Assembly (NCBI RefSeq): GCF_050624435.1
Contig: NC_134542.1
Location: forward strand, 8,056,497-8,120,496
DNA: 64,000 bases
Source of the DNA: Tenrec ecaudatus
Lineage: Eukaryota; Chordata; Mammalia; Afrosoricida; Tenrecidae
Direction: 5' to 3'
A program made the position numbers and the translations under genes. Numbering within the stretch: the first letter of the stretch is position 1; each line of letters starts with the position of its first letter. Below the pieces are notes generated by a model. That model saw nothing but the letters and a program-made list of their open reading frames with translations, did not search any database and was not told the DNA's origin. Shown in pieces: positions 1 to 20,741 of this stretch.

Positions 1-736
1 TGCGTGCTCCCAGAGAAAAGGGGGTGAATCTCAGAAGGCGGGGAGGCAGGTTGGCAGGTTTACAGGTACCAGGTGGCCCTCCCGCCCCCCAGTTTATCTT
101 CAAAGACAAACAACTCCAGGCTTGCAGAAATGAACTCCACCTACTTGACCAAACACAGCTCCCAGCTACTCAGCACTACCTGGACAGGACTGGAAGCGAT
201 CCTCCTCAGACCGTGGGAGTAGCCCCCCTGTGGCTCCAGCCATGGCTGGGGACCCCACTTGTGCTCCTGGGGCCTTGGCGGCCCCGTCCTTCTTTGGTTC
301 CACTTGGAGAACAATTGTGCTTGACTTGACTCTCACCCCAGGCCGCAGCCCCAGACCCCTGGTGGTGGTGAAGGCACTGACAGAGGCCTGGCGCCCCCGG
401 ACCAAGCCACCTTCCCTGCACTCTGGCTAGGCTCTCAGCCCAAGCCCTGGGGACTCAGGAGGAGAGGGTGTGCCCTGCAAGAATGCCTTCCAGGACCTGC
501 CCCTCCCCCCCAAGCTACATTCAAATCCAACACCCACCCCACGTTGTCTGGGGTCCAGGAGGCCACTGTGCTGGTATGAGGAGGTGGGCGGGGCCAGGAA
601 GGCTCAAGGAGACATGTCACATCTAAGGAAAGGTGGCCAGTGTACAAACTAAGCTAGAGACGGAGGTTGCCAGAGAGAGGTCAAAAGAGGAAGGGATGGG
701 GGCGGGACAGAGCAAGGGTGGGGGCGCAGTGGCGGC
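1..736 (-). other. ITM2C: Presumed 3' UTR of ITM2C
   Basis: This lies directly downstream of the ITM2C stop codon on the minus strand and has no convincing coding capacity or recognisable repeat. No canonical AATAAA is seen on the minus strand. A GATAAA variant at 92-97 is a weak candidate poly(A) signal, so the true transcript end may lie left of the window. Confidence 0.55.
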
Positions 737-11625
<10,889 letters not shown>

Positions 11626-11692
11626 GGCTGCGCTCAACGCTCGTCGGCCCGCAGTCTCTGTGGAGTAGCCGCCGCTCCGCGCGCAGCAGACG

Positions 11693-11741
11693 CCGGAAGT
11701 TTGGAGGCCCCGCCTCTAGCCCCGCCCCCAGGCCCCGCCCC
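11693..11741 (-). promoter_or_regulatory. ETS site and GC boxes in the ITM2C promoter
   Basis: CCGGAAGT at 11693-11700 is an ETS/GABP-type core. GC boxes (plus-strand ccccgcc/ccccgcccc) occur at about 11708, 11721 and 11733, matching Sp1/KLF sites. This combination is typical of housekeeping CpG promoters. Confidence 0.6.
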
Positions 11742-11753
11742 GCCGGGCCGGCG

Positions 11754-11767
11754 GCGCCCCCTGCTGG
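11754..11767 (-). promoter_or_regulatory. CTCF core motif at the ITM2C promoter edge
   Basis: The minus-strand reading CCAGCAGGGGGCGC matches CCASYAGRKGGCRS at all 14 positions. It sits about 130 bp upstream of the ITM2C ATG at the outer edge of the CpG island. Binding is inferred, not shown. Confidence 0.65.
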
Positions 11768-11799
11768 GTGAGGGCGGCGCACATGGGAGCTGGGGACCC

Positions 11800-11965
11800 T
11801 CAACCAGCCTGCCAGCCAGCTGCCCCACCCCGCCAACCAACTACCCACCCACCCAACCAGCCAAATCAACCACCCTCACACTCATTCATTCTCCACATCC
11901 ACTCACTCATTCACTCACTAGCTCCCTCCCTCCCTCCATCATCCATCCCTCCACCCACCCTCTCA
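11800..11965 (+). repeat. C/A/T low-complexity repeat
   Basis: Imperfect 'ccaaccaacc/acccaccc' passes into 'cattcactcactc' and 'ccctccctcc' runs, just upstream of the ITM2C CpG island. Confidence 0.75.
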
Positions 11966-13105
11966 TTCATCCTGCATGGACAGACCCACTTCCAGGACTT
12001 CACCCTATCATCTCCCACAGCACAGTCTCTATTAAGAATTTACCAAGCAAAGCTCAGGGTCTAGACAATTCCCCACCTACCTCCACCTCACTCAAACCCC
12101 TCTCTTTGGAAAAGCTCCTCCCACCACCCCTCCTTCCACTTGTCCTTGGCCAAGAACTTGGCTCAATCTTGCGCCCTAAAGTGCTTTGTACACTTTCCAT
12201 CCTCCTCCATTCTCCATTCCTGCAGAACCTTCCAGAGGGGTCTCTGGATGGGTCCTCTCCTGCAGCCGAGTGCAGAAAGCGGAGGCCTCTTACCAATCGA
12301 CCCGCTCAGCCCTCCCCTTATCTCACTCACCCAGGAGAATCATGGAGACTGTGTTTGGCAAGTCTCCAAGTTGACGTCTGTACCCTGAAAGAATCATAGG
12401 AATTGGAGGGGGGCCAATTTCTGTTGCAGGGGTTCAGCTCTGGGTACCCCAGTTGAGGGTCTTAGCGCACTCTCCCTGGTGGAGTGCTGCTGGGAGAACC
12501 CAGTATCTGACCTTGTGCTGAGCTTGGACTGACCATGGAGGACAGAGAGTCTGAGAGCCCCCACCCCCACGCCCAGCTGCCCAGACCTGTCTCCTCAGGT
12601 CTTGTGGGGCTGCCCGAGCCTCTGTGTCCATGGTCCAGCCCTGGACTGCCTCGATTATCTTGACTCAGATCTTGGGGGCCCTTGAGGACAGGCAGGCAGG
12701 AAGAAGGGCCAGCTGAGGGACTGGGGGCTTTGGGAGGAGATGGGGTGAAGAGGGGCTTGGTTTGCATGAAGGCTGGAGAGGACAGTGGCCTGGATGATCA
12801 TTAATCAGCTCAGTGGGCTCCTGTGTCCACAATGGTGGTCCCAGAACCTGAGAGAAAGCCACCCCTGGCTCAATTCCTGCTCCCCAAACTCACTCCTCCA
12901 CTCGGCAGGCATCTTCCAATCACCCCTCGGGCCACGAATTGTGCCCCACTCTACTACAGAACAGAGAGGAGCTCAAAGAGCCAGCCCAGGTCCTCCTGCT
13001 GCCTGCCTGCTCTCCACACACGTGATCCTGTTCCTCTTCATCACAGCCCCTGGCCCCTGTGACAAAAACATTGCCCACATGTCAGTGATTGGACCGGGGG
13101 CACAG
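11966..13105. other. Intergenic region upstream of ITM2C
   Basis: Unique-looking sequence with no recognised repeat, RNA gene or coding exon. A proline-rich open frame that crosses from the promoter is antisense to exon 1 and is not believed. Confidence 0.5.
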
Positions 13106-13300
13106 ACCTGTTGTCAGTGGGCGCCGGATTGCTTCAATTCATGGCGACCCTGAGTTACCCAGTAGAACTTCACAGGTTCCCAGGACCAGCCTCTTTCTGA
13201 AGCAGCTCACCAGCCTTCAGAGGTGCTGCTGGCGAGTTTGAACCGCCAACCTTAGGGTTAGGAGTTAGAGCCTTCACTCTCGAAGCCATCAGGTTCGCGG
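13106..13300 (-). repeat. AfroSINE (antisense)
   Basis: The decayed tail 'ttcaattcatggcgaccctg' leads to 'ggcgagtttgaaccgccaac' and an inverted head. 'gtttgaaccgcc' is the reverse complement of the B-box region. Confidence 0.78.
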
Positions 13301-13504
13301 CTGTGTTCCAGCTGTGAGCGTCTGGACAAGTACTGACACAGTCCGTCTGGCTTCTTCGGTTGCGCTGAGGGCTCCCTGTGCCTCATCTACTCCAGGGCGT
13401 CCCCAGCACCCTGCTGGAAGGCCTGGAGGTCAGTTCTTTTTATAAGACCATTAAGATGTTGTGGGTTAAAGGATTTACCCTTAGGGCAGTGAGTTTGATT
13501 TGGG

Positions 13505-13700
13505 GGTTATGGAGTTGGTGCCAACTCATAATGACTCTATAGGACCCTATAGGGCAGAATAAAATGCCTGTGTGTTTTCCAAAGATGCAGTCTATGGAAG
13601 GTGACTGCCTCCTCTTTTGCCCATGAAATGGTTGGTGGGTTTGAACCACCAACCTTTTGGTTAGCAGCTAAGCACTTAACCGCTACACCACTAACAAAAA
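13505..13700 (-). repeat. AfroSINE (antisense)
   Basis: It contains 'ggtgccaactcataatgact', 'ggtgggtttgaaccaccaac', 'ggttagcagctaagcactta' and 'ccgctacaccac', the classic antisense AfroSINE order. Confidence 0.9.
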
Positions 13701-13904
13701 CCAAGTCCAAACAAACCCAAACAACAACTGCCCCCCCCCGCCCTCACGCCCCCCCCCCACCTCCATCAAGTGGATTCTGACTTGTAGAGAACCTCTCACG
13801 GGATTCTGAAGCTGTCACTCTCCATAGGTGCAGATCGCCTCAACTTTCTCCCAGGAAATGGAGAACAGTTCCACTTTTCTTATTGATTTTTCCTGTTTTG
13901 GAAA

Positions 13905-14152
<248 letters not shown>

Positions 14153-14153
<1 letters not shown>

Positions 14154-14600
14154 TGATTTTCAGAAATAGCTTGCCAGGTCTTTCCTCCTGATATTTCTTA
14201 GTCCGGCAGCTCTGCGGACACCTGTCCACCATGGGTAAGCTGGCTGCTCTGTGCAGTGCTGGGGTCTCGCTTCCAGCGCCACGTGATCCTTGTGGCTAGG
14301 GGCCATCAAGTCCGTTCCAACTCTTAGGGACCTCTCTCGACAGCGGAATGAAACCACCTGGCCCCGTGCCATCCTCCCCATTGTCTGTCCCTTTGAGCCC
14401 ATCGATGCAGCCACTGTCAGTCCATCTTGTTGAGGGTCTTGGTCTCTGTCACTGCCCCTCCACCAGGCACGATGGCCGTCTCCAGGGACTGGGCTCTCCT
14501 GACAGCATCCAAAGTGTGTGAGATGAAATCATGCCACCTCTACCTCTAAGGAGCACTCTGGCTGTACTTTTTCCGAGACAGATTTGTTTGTCCTTCAGGA
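14153..14600 (-). repeat. RTE (BovB-like) LINE 3' end, antisense
   Basis: The minus strand shows the C-terminal end of the RTE ORF with frame breaks (AASMGSKGQTMGRMARGQ) and the 3' UTR containing 'ctgtccaccatgggta' as read on plus. Order and wording match other RTE fragments in this window (23708-24760, 17825-18750). It is non-functional. Confidence 0.8.
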
Positions 14601-14955
14601 TCCATCATCATAGCCACAGGCAAATGACCACAATAGTTGAACCAGCCAGGGCATATAGACATGGGCATGGGCATCCACTGCTGGGCCTTTAGACCTAGGC
14701 ATTGGGCTTGGTTTTGATGGCTCTTAGTCACCTCATGGCAGCACAGCTGTGCCCCGGACACGAGTAGGCCCCCCGGGGTAAGAGCAAGCCCTGCACCTTG
14801 TGCCAAGCCCTTTCATTTCCTCGTCTGACCACACACGGGGTCTTAGATATCATCCACAGAGAGCCCAGACCCCAGAGATCCACTCCTTGGGATTGACTCT
14901 CCCCCGCCACCACTTACTAGCTCAGCAGTCTCCCCAAAGGAGCACCTAACTCTCT
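14601..14955. other. Short unassigned stretch between RTE and LTR
   Basis: It begins like a continuation of the RTE fragment but soon diverges. No gene or confident repeat is seen. Confidence 0.4.
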
Positions 14956-14960
14956 CCAGG

Positions 14961-15386
14961 TGTGGTAGTTACCTAATTCCATGTCAACTCGAAGAGAGAC
15001 AAAAGTGTAGGGGAGGGTTTCAACCTATCAGGCTGATGGTGCCTCCTTGTGGGCGTGGCTTTCTCATAAGGAGAGTCCTGGGAACCTCCCCTTCTCTCTC
15101 TGCCTTCACCTTCCTGCTGGTGGACCCTGATTGCTGAGAGAGCCACTGCCATTGGCTCCACATGACTTTGTACCCACCGGCCTGTGCTCTTCCTGCGTTC
15201 TGCATCATTTTATGTGGCTGTGTGAGTCTGAAGTGGGACTTATGGGCTAGTATCGGACTTAAGGACTTGAGTTGGACTGGCTGGGGTGTTTTCTCCATAA
15301 AATAATTACTTCTTGATCTAAAGCTCTCTCTTACATCCGTATGAGTATCCCTGGATTTGTTTCTTCAGTCAACCCAGCCTAGCACA
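14961..15386 (+). repeat. Solo LTR, copy 1 (ERVL/MaLR-like)
   Basis: This 426-bp element starts TG (tgtggtagttac) and ends CA (cctagcaca). Candidate 5-bp target duplications flank it: ccagg (14956-14960) and gcagg (15387-15391), 4/5 matching. It ends with 'tttgtttcttcagtcaaccc', shared in form with copy 2. Five-bp duplications fit class III LTR elements; the family is not identified and no internal viral genes are present. Confidence 0.7.
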
Positions 15387-15479
15387 GCAGGTATCTGGGC
15401 CTCAGAAAGAGGCACTGTCACAAGTGCCCCTGGACATCTGACCACGGGCAGCCATTCAAACCCCGGGTGCAGAGGGAGA

Positions 15480-15612
15480 ACTGACACACTCGATTTAAGG
15501 TGTTGGCCAAGCGTACTGAACATACCACGGACTGCCCAAAGAACCAACCAATCGGTTTGGGAGGAAGCCAAGCAGGGCTCCTTAGAAGCAAGGATGGCAG
15601 GACTTTGTCTCA
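15480..15612 (+). repeat. RTE LINE fragment, sense, left part of an interrupted element
   Basis: It contains the RTE 3'-region wording ('actgcccaaagaaccaacca...', then a reading like AGLCLIY). It stops exactly where the second solo LTR begins, and the frame continues after the LTR at 16157. Confidence 0.65.
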
Positions 15613-15617
15613 TTTAC

Positions 15618-16156
15618 TGCGGCAGCTACACAATTTCATGTCAACTTGAGGGTATTAAGAGTGTAGGGATGGAGTCTAGCCTGTCAATCAGGTCACAGCC
15701 TGACGATGCCTCCTTGTGACCATGGCCTGCTCATGAGGATTCTGGGAACTTCCTCTCTTTCTTCCTGGTGGGGGGGCCACACCCTGTCTCTCTCTGCTTT
15801 CACTCTCGTATGGACAAGCTGCGCGGAGCCACGTTGAAGAGACACTCGGAGAGCTGGAGAAGCCACGTGGAGACCCGCACCCACACTGAGATGCTTCCAC
15901 TGCCACTGGATCCACAAGACTGTCACCACTGGCCTGTGATCGTCCTGCATTCGGGGTCATTACATGTGCTGCGTGATTCTGAAGAGGAATTTATGGGCTA
16001 GTATCAGACAGATGGGCTAATATCTGACTTATGGACTTGATCTGGACTGGGCGGGGATGTTCTTAATATGCAATTGCTCTTCAATATAAAACTCTCTCTC
16101 TTACACATGGATGTGTGTCCTTGGATTTTTTTCTCTAGTCAACCCCGTCTAGCACT
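15618..16156 (+). repeat. Solo LTR, copy 2, inserted into an RTE fragment
   Basis: This 539-bp element is related to copy 1: 'catgtcaacttg' near the start, 'atttatgggctagtatcaga', 'gacttatggacttgatctgg', and 'tctagtcaacccc' at the end. It starts TG; the terminal CA is mutated to CT. Flanks tttac (15613-15617) and cttac (16157-16161) are a plausible 5-bp target duplication. It splits the RTE sequence at the codons for Y-F-G-H. Confidence 0.75.
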
Positions 16157-16330
16157 CTTACTTTGGACATGTTATCAGGAAGGAGCAATCCCTGGGGAAG
16201 GACATTGTGCGTGGGCGCAGAGGACCAACAAGAAAGACAGACCCTTAATAAGCTAGGTTGATACAATGGCAGCTACAATGGGTTCAAACAAGCCTCCTGT
16301 GGAGAGGATGGCACGGGACAGGGCAATGTT
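16157..16330 (+). repeat. RTE LINE fragment, sense, right part of the interrupted element
   Basis: The reading YFGHVIRKEQSLGKDIVRG resumes the RTE C-terminal region, where BovB-type elements read like GHVMR. Later wording 'caatggcagctacaatgggt' is the sense counterpart of the RTE 3' end seen elsewhere. Confidence 0.75.
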
Positions 16331-16489
16331 TATTCAGCTATGTGTATCTATATGTAATTCATAGATATACCTATCTTATACACATGATATATATCACTAT
16401 GTGGTAGAGTCAATTTGAAGACTTCTAACAACAACATCTTCGATGTATATCCATACAGTTAGCAACATCATCCGTAAAAATTTCCCTCC

Positions 16490-16905
16490 ATAATGGCAAC
16501 TACAAGTGTAGCATTCTGAGGAATACATTTACGACCTCGGAAAGTACACTACAGCATTTTATTGAGGGTATAAAACTGACATAAATGGAGAAAGAAAATA
16601 GATTGTGCCTGGATGGGAAGATTATGAAAATGTCACAGATACATTAATTTGATTTCATGTAATAAAGTTAATTTGCGATGTTTCTTAAAAGCTCACAAGT
16701 TAAAGAAAATCTGATTAAAAGCTGAATGGGTTTTTGCAAACAAGGAGAAAATGCGTTCCGTAATTGGTCTTGGGAAGCGAATGCATTACCATTGCCAAGA
16801 ACATTGAAAGAAGGGGGAAAAGTAAGGATGACTTAGAGATTTTGATGTAACAAAATTAACAGTGCTAGAAGAAAATATTGATAAACAGAAGGTTTCAAGT
16901 CGACA
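16490..16905 (+). repeat. Decayed L1 ORF2 fragment, sense
   Basis: AT-rich sequence with wording typical of the 3' half of mammalian L1 ORF2, such as 'ggatgggaagattatgaaaa' followed by 'tgtcacagatac', and 'aacagtgctagaagaaaata'. It is frame-broken and ends before a CA tract. Confidence 0.55.
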
Positions 16906-17006
16906 CAGACTGTCTAAGTGTGTAGGCAAGAAATTGAAAAGAAAATGTTGGTGTATTTATGTATCAGAAGCCTATGAACCAGAATGGACTCAACAGTGCT
17001 GGGTTT

Positions 17007-17008
<2 letters not shown>

Positions 17009-17041
<33 letters not shown>
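17009..17041 (+). repeat. (CA)n microsatellite
   Basis: About 16 uninterrupted CA units in intergenic sequence. Confidence 0.93.
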
Positions 17042-17044
<3 letters not shown>

Positions 17045-17167
17045 CTATATGATGAGCGTAAGTCCGAAGTATTGCTACTGGGCTTCCCGTTCATGCAGGC
17101 ACTGTCTGATTCCAAGCAAAACCCGGTTAAATGCATCTTTGTTCTCAGTAAGACATTGTTTGAACCT

Positions 17168-17345
17168 CTCAACCCACTGCCATCGGGTCAATTCCATGCA
17201 CAGCCACCACATAGGGCGAGGTAGAACTTCCCCCGTGGGCTTCTGAGGCTGTAGCTCCTTAAGGGAGTGGAATGCCTCATCTTCCTCCCATGGAGCAGTG
17301 GGGGGGTTTTGAACTACAGACCTGGTGGCTATTAGGCCAACGTGT
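17168..17345 (-). repeat. AfroSINE (antisense)
   Basis: It reads 'cactgccatcgggtcaattc', then 'gaggtagaacttcccccgtg' and 'ttttgaactacagacctggt', the antisense AfroSINE tail-to-head order. Confidence 0.82.
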
Positions 17346-17379
17346 ACCCTCTACGTGCCTTCAAATCAAAGGTCCGATC

Positions 17380-17740
17380 AAAAGTGGCTCCTGAGGAACC
17401 TGCTGGGCCAGGCCTGTTCGAGCCCGAGGTTCAGCAGAAGGACATGCTGGCCGTTCTTGGAGGTCTACAGGGGTCATCTTGATCGACTTGCTTGCAGGAC
17501 AAAGGATGGCCACAGAGGCTTATTAGGAAGAACTTTGACAATTGTCCTGATGCGGAAAAGGCCAGGGGAGTTGTGTGCTGAGAAATTCCCCATTACACCG
17601 TGTATCTGCTCCTCCTTCGAGGCCATGGAGGGCTGTCCTGTGAGATTTCACTGGGAAACCTCACTGCATCCACCCGACAGCCCTGATCTTGCCCCTTCAG
17701 TCTTTGCTTTGTACCCCGAACTCATAAAGGGTTGAAAAAG
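17380..17740 (+). mobile_element. Mariner/Tc1-like transposase relic, copy A
   Basis: A reading at about 17660-17735 contains HPPDSPDLAPSVFALYPELI, resembling the 'PPYSPDLAPSDFFLFPxLK' catalytic-domain block of mariner transposases. Upstream 'ggtcatcttgatcgacttgc' is shared with copy B at 34370. Stops and frameshifts show it is dead. Confidence 0.6.
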
Positions 17741-17824
17741 AACACGATTTGAGCCTCTGGAGGCGGCAAAGTCTGTTGCTTAGACGTGGCATCTACCGAA
17801 GAGCTAGAATTCTTTGGGAGAAAG

Positions 17825-18750
17825 GTTCTTGTTGTCATCAAGTCAGGTCCTACCCAGAGCCACCCTGTGCACAACAGAGTCAGACACTGCCCGGTCCCAC
17901 GCCGTCCTCGCCACTGATCCTGCGCTTGAGTTCATCGTTGAAGCCACGTGTCAATCCAGCTCCTCGAAGGTCTTCTTTGCTTGCTGCCCTTCCACTTTCC
18001 TAAACATGTCCTCCTCCTCCTCCTCCAGGGACCGCTCTCCTCTTTCAACATGTCCACAGTACGTAAGACAGAAGCACTCTGGCCATACTTCCTCCAAGGC
18101 AGATTTGTTTGTCCTTTAAGTAAATCGTCCAGAGTACTTTCAATTTCTTTTCCAGCATCACCGTCCAAACACATCGATTCTCTAATGTCTTCCTTATTCA
18201 ATCCCAACTTTACACACACACACACACACGCACACGCACACGCACGCACACACACATGCACGCACGCACACACGAGGCCAATGAAAATCCCATGGCTTGG
18301 GGAAGACATCCCTGAGTCGTTAAAGTAACATTCTGGCTTCTCAACACTTGAAACAGAGCTTGTGCGCAGATTTACCTAATGCAATGTGACTTTTGATCTC
18401 TGGACTGTTCCTTCCATGAGCATTGGTTATGAATCCAAGCGAAATCCTGGGCAACTTCTATCTTTTCTGCATTTATCACGCTGTCACCTGCTGGTCCAGT
18501 GGTGGGGACTCTGGTCTTCTTTGCATTGAGCTGTCACCCACACTGAAGGCTGCGATCCTTGATCCTTGCATGCTTCAAGTCCTCCTCACTTCCAGCCAGC
18601 AAGGTTGCGTCCTCTGCATGTGGCAGGTTGTTCACAAGCCTTCCTCCAATCCTGATGCCACACTCTTCTTCAGGTAATCCAGCATCTCTGGTGATTTGCT
18701 CAGCACGCAGATTGAACAAGTGTGGTGTGAGGATCCAGCCCTGTGTGGGA
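17825..18750 (-). repeat. RTE (BovB-like) LINE, reverse transcriptase to 3' end, antisense
   Basis: The minus strand carries a broken RT domain: ILTPHLFNLRAEQITRDAGL, then a NNLPHAED block in place of the usual NNLRYADD, then LLAGSEEDLK. Toward lower coordinates follow the C-terminal ORF remains and the 3' end at 'gttgtcatcaagtcaggtcc'. A (CA)n/(CGCA)n run (18212-18275) interrupts it. The catalytic YADD motif is degraded. Confidence 0.82.
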
Positions 18751-19413
18751 AACAGACCCGTGAAGAGAGTGTATGCGGACAAACTCTCCACGCTCATACG
18801 TTCAGGAGTCTGGGAGGGAAGGGAGACTTTCACGATCATGGGTTGATGATGACACATTCTCTTAAGTAAAAGTTAGTCCCCACGATGCCCCCCATAATAA
18901 CGCCAATATTAAGGTGCTAACTTGCAAACACATGACTGCTACGATACATGCTTGGGGTCAACTGCTTGAGGACGATCTCCCTATTGTCTGTTCCACGCAA
19001 AGTAGGGCCCACTCCCTTCTGGTCAGGGTCATAGATTGCCCCCCCTGGAGAAGAGCTCAGAGACACCTAGGTCAAGCCAGCCCAGAGAGGACCAAGGTGA
19101 GGCTGCCGTCTTGAGTCTAGAACCCTCCCACCTTGTGTGTACCTTCCTGTCACATCTAGGCCTCTAGCACCTTCCCTTCCTATTGCATGTATACCCCAAC
19201 TCAGTCCCCTCCTGTTACATGTATGTCTCTACTACAACCCCTCCCAGGTACGTATGTGCTTACTGTGGCTTGCGTGCCTGAGACGATTTAAGACCGTGGG
19301 AGAATACACTCCTCTCTCTCTCTCTGGTTCTGGTCGCCATGGAAGAGGTGAGCCCTTGTATACCTTGTCCCAGGTCTCTTTAATGGACCTCTCAGTGGTA
19401 CAACCGTCCCCTT
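18751..19413 (+). repeat. LTR-like insertion splitting an RTE element
   Basis: The right part (about 19080-19413) is related to the LTR-like repeat at 41739-42300: both have 'gctgccatcctaaatctagg'-type wording, 'cctattg..tgtatacccc'-type lines and a 'ctttaat...ctctca' end. RTE sequence in the same orientation lies on both sides. Exact left boundary and class are unclear. Confidence 0.5.
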
Positions 19414-19660
19414 AGGATCCATCCCATGTGAGGCTGGATCCCACAGTCCTGCTGCACACCTTTCCTGATTTTGAACCATGAGGCATTCCCTAGTTCTGCT
19501 CCCACAACTGCCTCTGGATTCGTGTACAAGGGGAAAAGGCGGGAAGATGGAAAGCCTTCCTTTGAGAAGTGTCTCGGACCTGATGGAGACCGGAGGGGAA
19601 ATAATAGCTTTCCGTAGTGATAAATTGTGTAATAGAGTACCACAAGGTAAATAAAGGGGC
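19414..19660 (-). repeat. RTE LINE fragment (RT domain), antisense, beyond the LTR-like insertion
   Basis: The minus strand reads WFKIRKGVQQDCGIQPHM, corresponding to the RTE RT block 'KGVxQGCILSPxLFNLY'. The downstream part of the same domain lies at 17825-18750, so this is one element interrupted by 18751-19413. Confidence 0.72.
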
Positions 19661-19752
19661 ACAGCTCAAGTTGGAAAAATTCTCGTGACTTCTGGCGGAT
19701 GGAAAGAAGGCTGAGAAATGTAATCCTTTTTCCTAGGTAGCAGCAAACTCAA

Positions 19753-19928
19753 GGAGCCCTGATGGTGTAGTGGGTTAAGTGCCAGGCTGCTAACTGCAAG
19801 GTCAGTAGTTTGAACACAGGAGGAAAACGAGGCTTCTGCTGTGGTGACGTGTTAGTCTCAGAAACCCCTGGGAGCAGATCTACTCTGCCCTATGGGGTCA
19901 CTGTGAGTCAATTTGGCAGTGGGTTAGG

Positions 19929-19930
<2 letters not shown>
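19753..19930 (+). repeat. AfroSINE, full-length-like
   Basis: The head is 'aaggagccctgatggtgtag' with A-box-like 'tggtgtagtgggtta', then 'ggctgctaactgcaaggtca' and B-box-like 'ggtcagtagtttgaac'. The body has 'agatctactctgccctatgg' and the tail 'gtcactgtgagtcaatttgg'. It is followed directly by (TG)n. Confidence 0.92.
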
Positions 19931-19931
<1 letters not shown>

Positions 19932-19979
<48 letters not shown>

Positions 19980-19990
19980 ATGCACACACA
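19932..19990 (+). repeat. (TG)n then (CA)n microsatellite
   Basis: About 22 TG units followed by 'tacatgcacacacacg'. It abuts the AfroSINE tail, as SINE-seeded microsatellites often do. Confidence 0.93.
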
Positions 19991-20149
19991 CGTCTGTAGC
20001 CAAACTCAATCAAATGAGTTCCGGTTACGAAAGAGGAATCCCTGGGCAGGGGATTGGCTGCTACTGAAAAACTGGGAGGTCTCATCCACCCAGAAGCTGG
20101 GATTCTTTCTTGGGAAAACAATGTTTGCAATCTACTCCTGAAAAACCAA

Positions 20150-20315
20150 CCACTGAGAAACCTACGAGGCCTCTCAAAACTGGTCAGAGTCCAAGGGCTC
20201 AAGTAGAACATGTTTTGGAAATGATGATAGCAACATATAAACAAATATGCTTGATACAACGGATGCATGGAATGTTTTAAGAGCTGTAAGAGCCCCTAAT
20301 AAAAAGAATTTTTTT
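20150..20315 (+). repeat. LINE 3'-end fragment, sense, with A-rich tail
   Basis: It has the wording 'ccaagggctcaagtagaaca', 'ttttggaaatgatga', 'agagctgtaagagcccc' and an AATAAA-containing A-rich end. The same unit occurs at 30326-30800, 54715-54905 and, inverted, 62615-62795. It may be the 3' UTR of a lineage-specific L1. Confidence 0.68.
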
Positions 20316-20498
20316 AAAAGCTGATCAAAGGATCTTAGCCATGCATAATTAAGTGTACAGGCAAATAACAGACACCCTATGGGCCATGGTTCCACTCTGA
20401 GCCCGATGGGGCAATAGGAGGCAGGTCCCTGGCCTTATTGGTGTCGCCCCCATGCTGTTTTTAAAACCCACGTGTTTCTCTTCAGGGGAAGAGAGGGG

Positions 20499-20549
20499 AG
20501 ATAGGGATAGAGATAGATAGATAGGTAGGTAGGTAGGTAGGTAGGTAGG

Positions 20550-20594
<45 letters not shown>

Positions 20595-20741
20595 GACAGA
20601 TAGATGATAGATAATAGATAGATGTTAGATAGACAGATAGATAGATAATAGATGATTGATAGATGATAGATAGACAGATAGATGATAGATAGATAGACGA
20701 TAGATGATAGATGATAGACAGACAGACAGATGAGAGAGAGA
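20499..20741 (+). repeat. Compound tetranucleotide (GATA/GGTA/GACA)n repeat
   Basis: About 240 bp of GATA units mixed with GGTA, GATG and GACA variants. Composition shifts from GGTA near 20520 to pure GATA and then mixed GACA/GATG. Confidence 0.95.

Noticed and set aside
13505..13700. tRNA-like A and B boxes in this and other AfroSINE copies
   Set aside because: They cannot fold as a complete cloverleaf and occur as the head of interspersed SINEs; no genuine tRNA gene is seen in the window.
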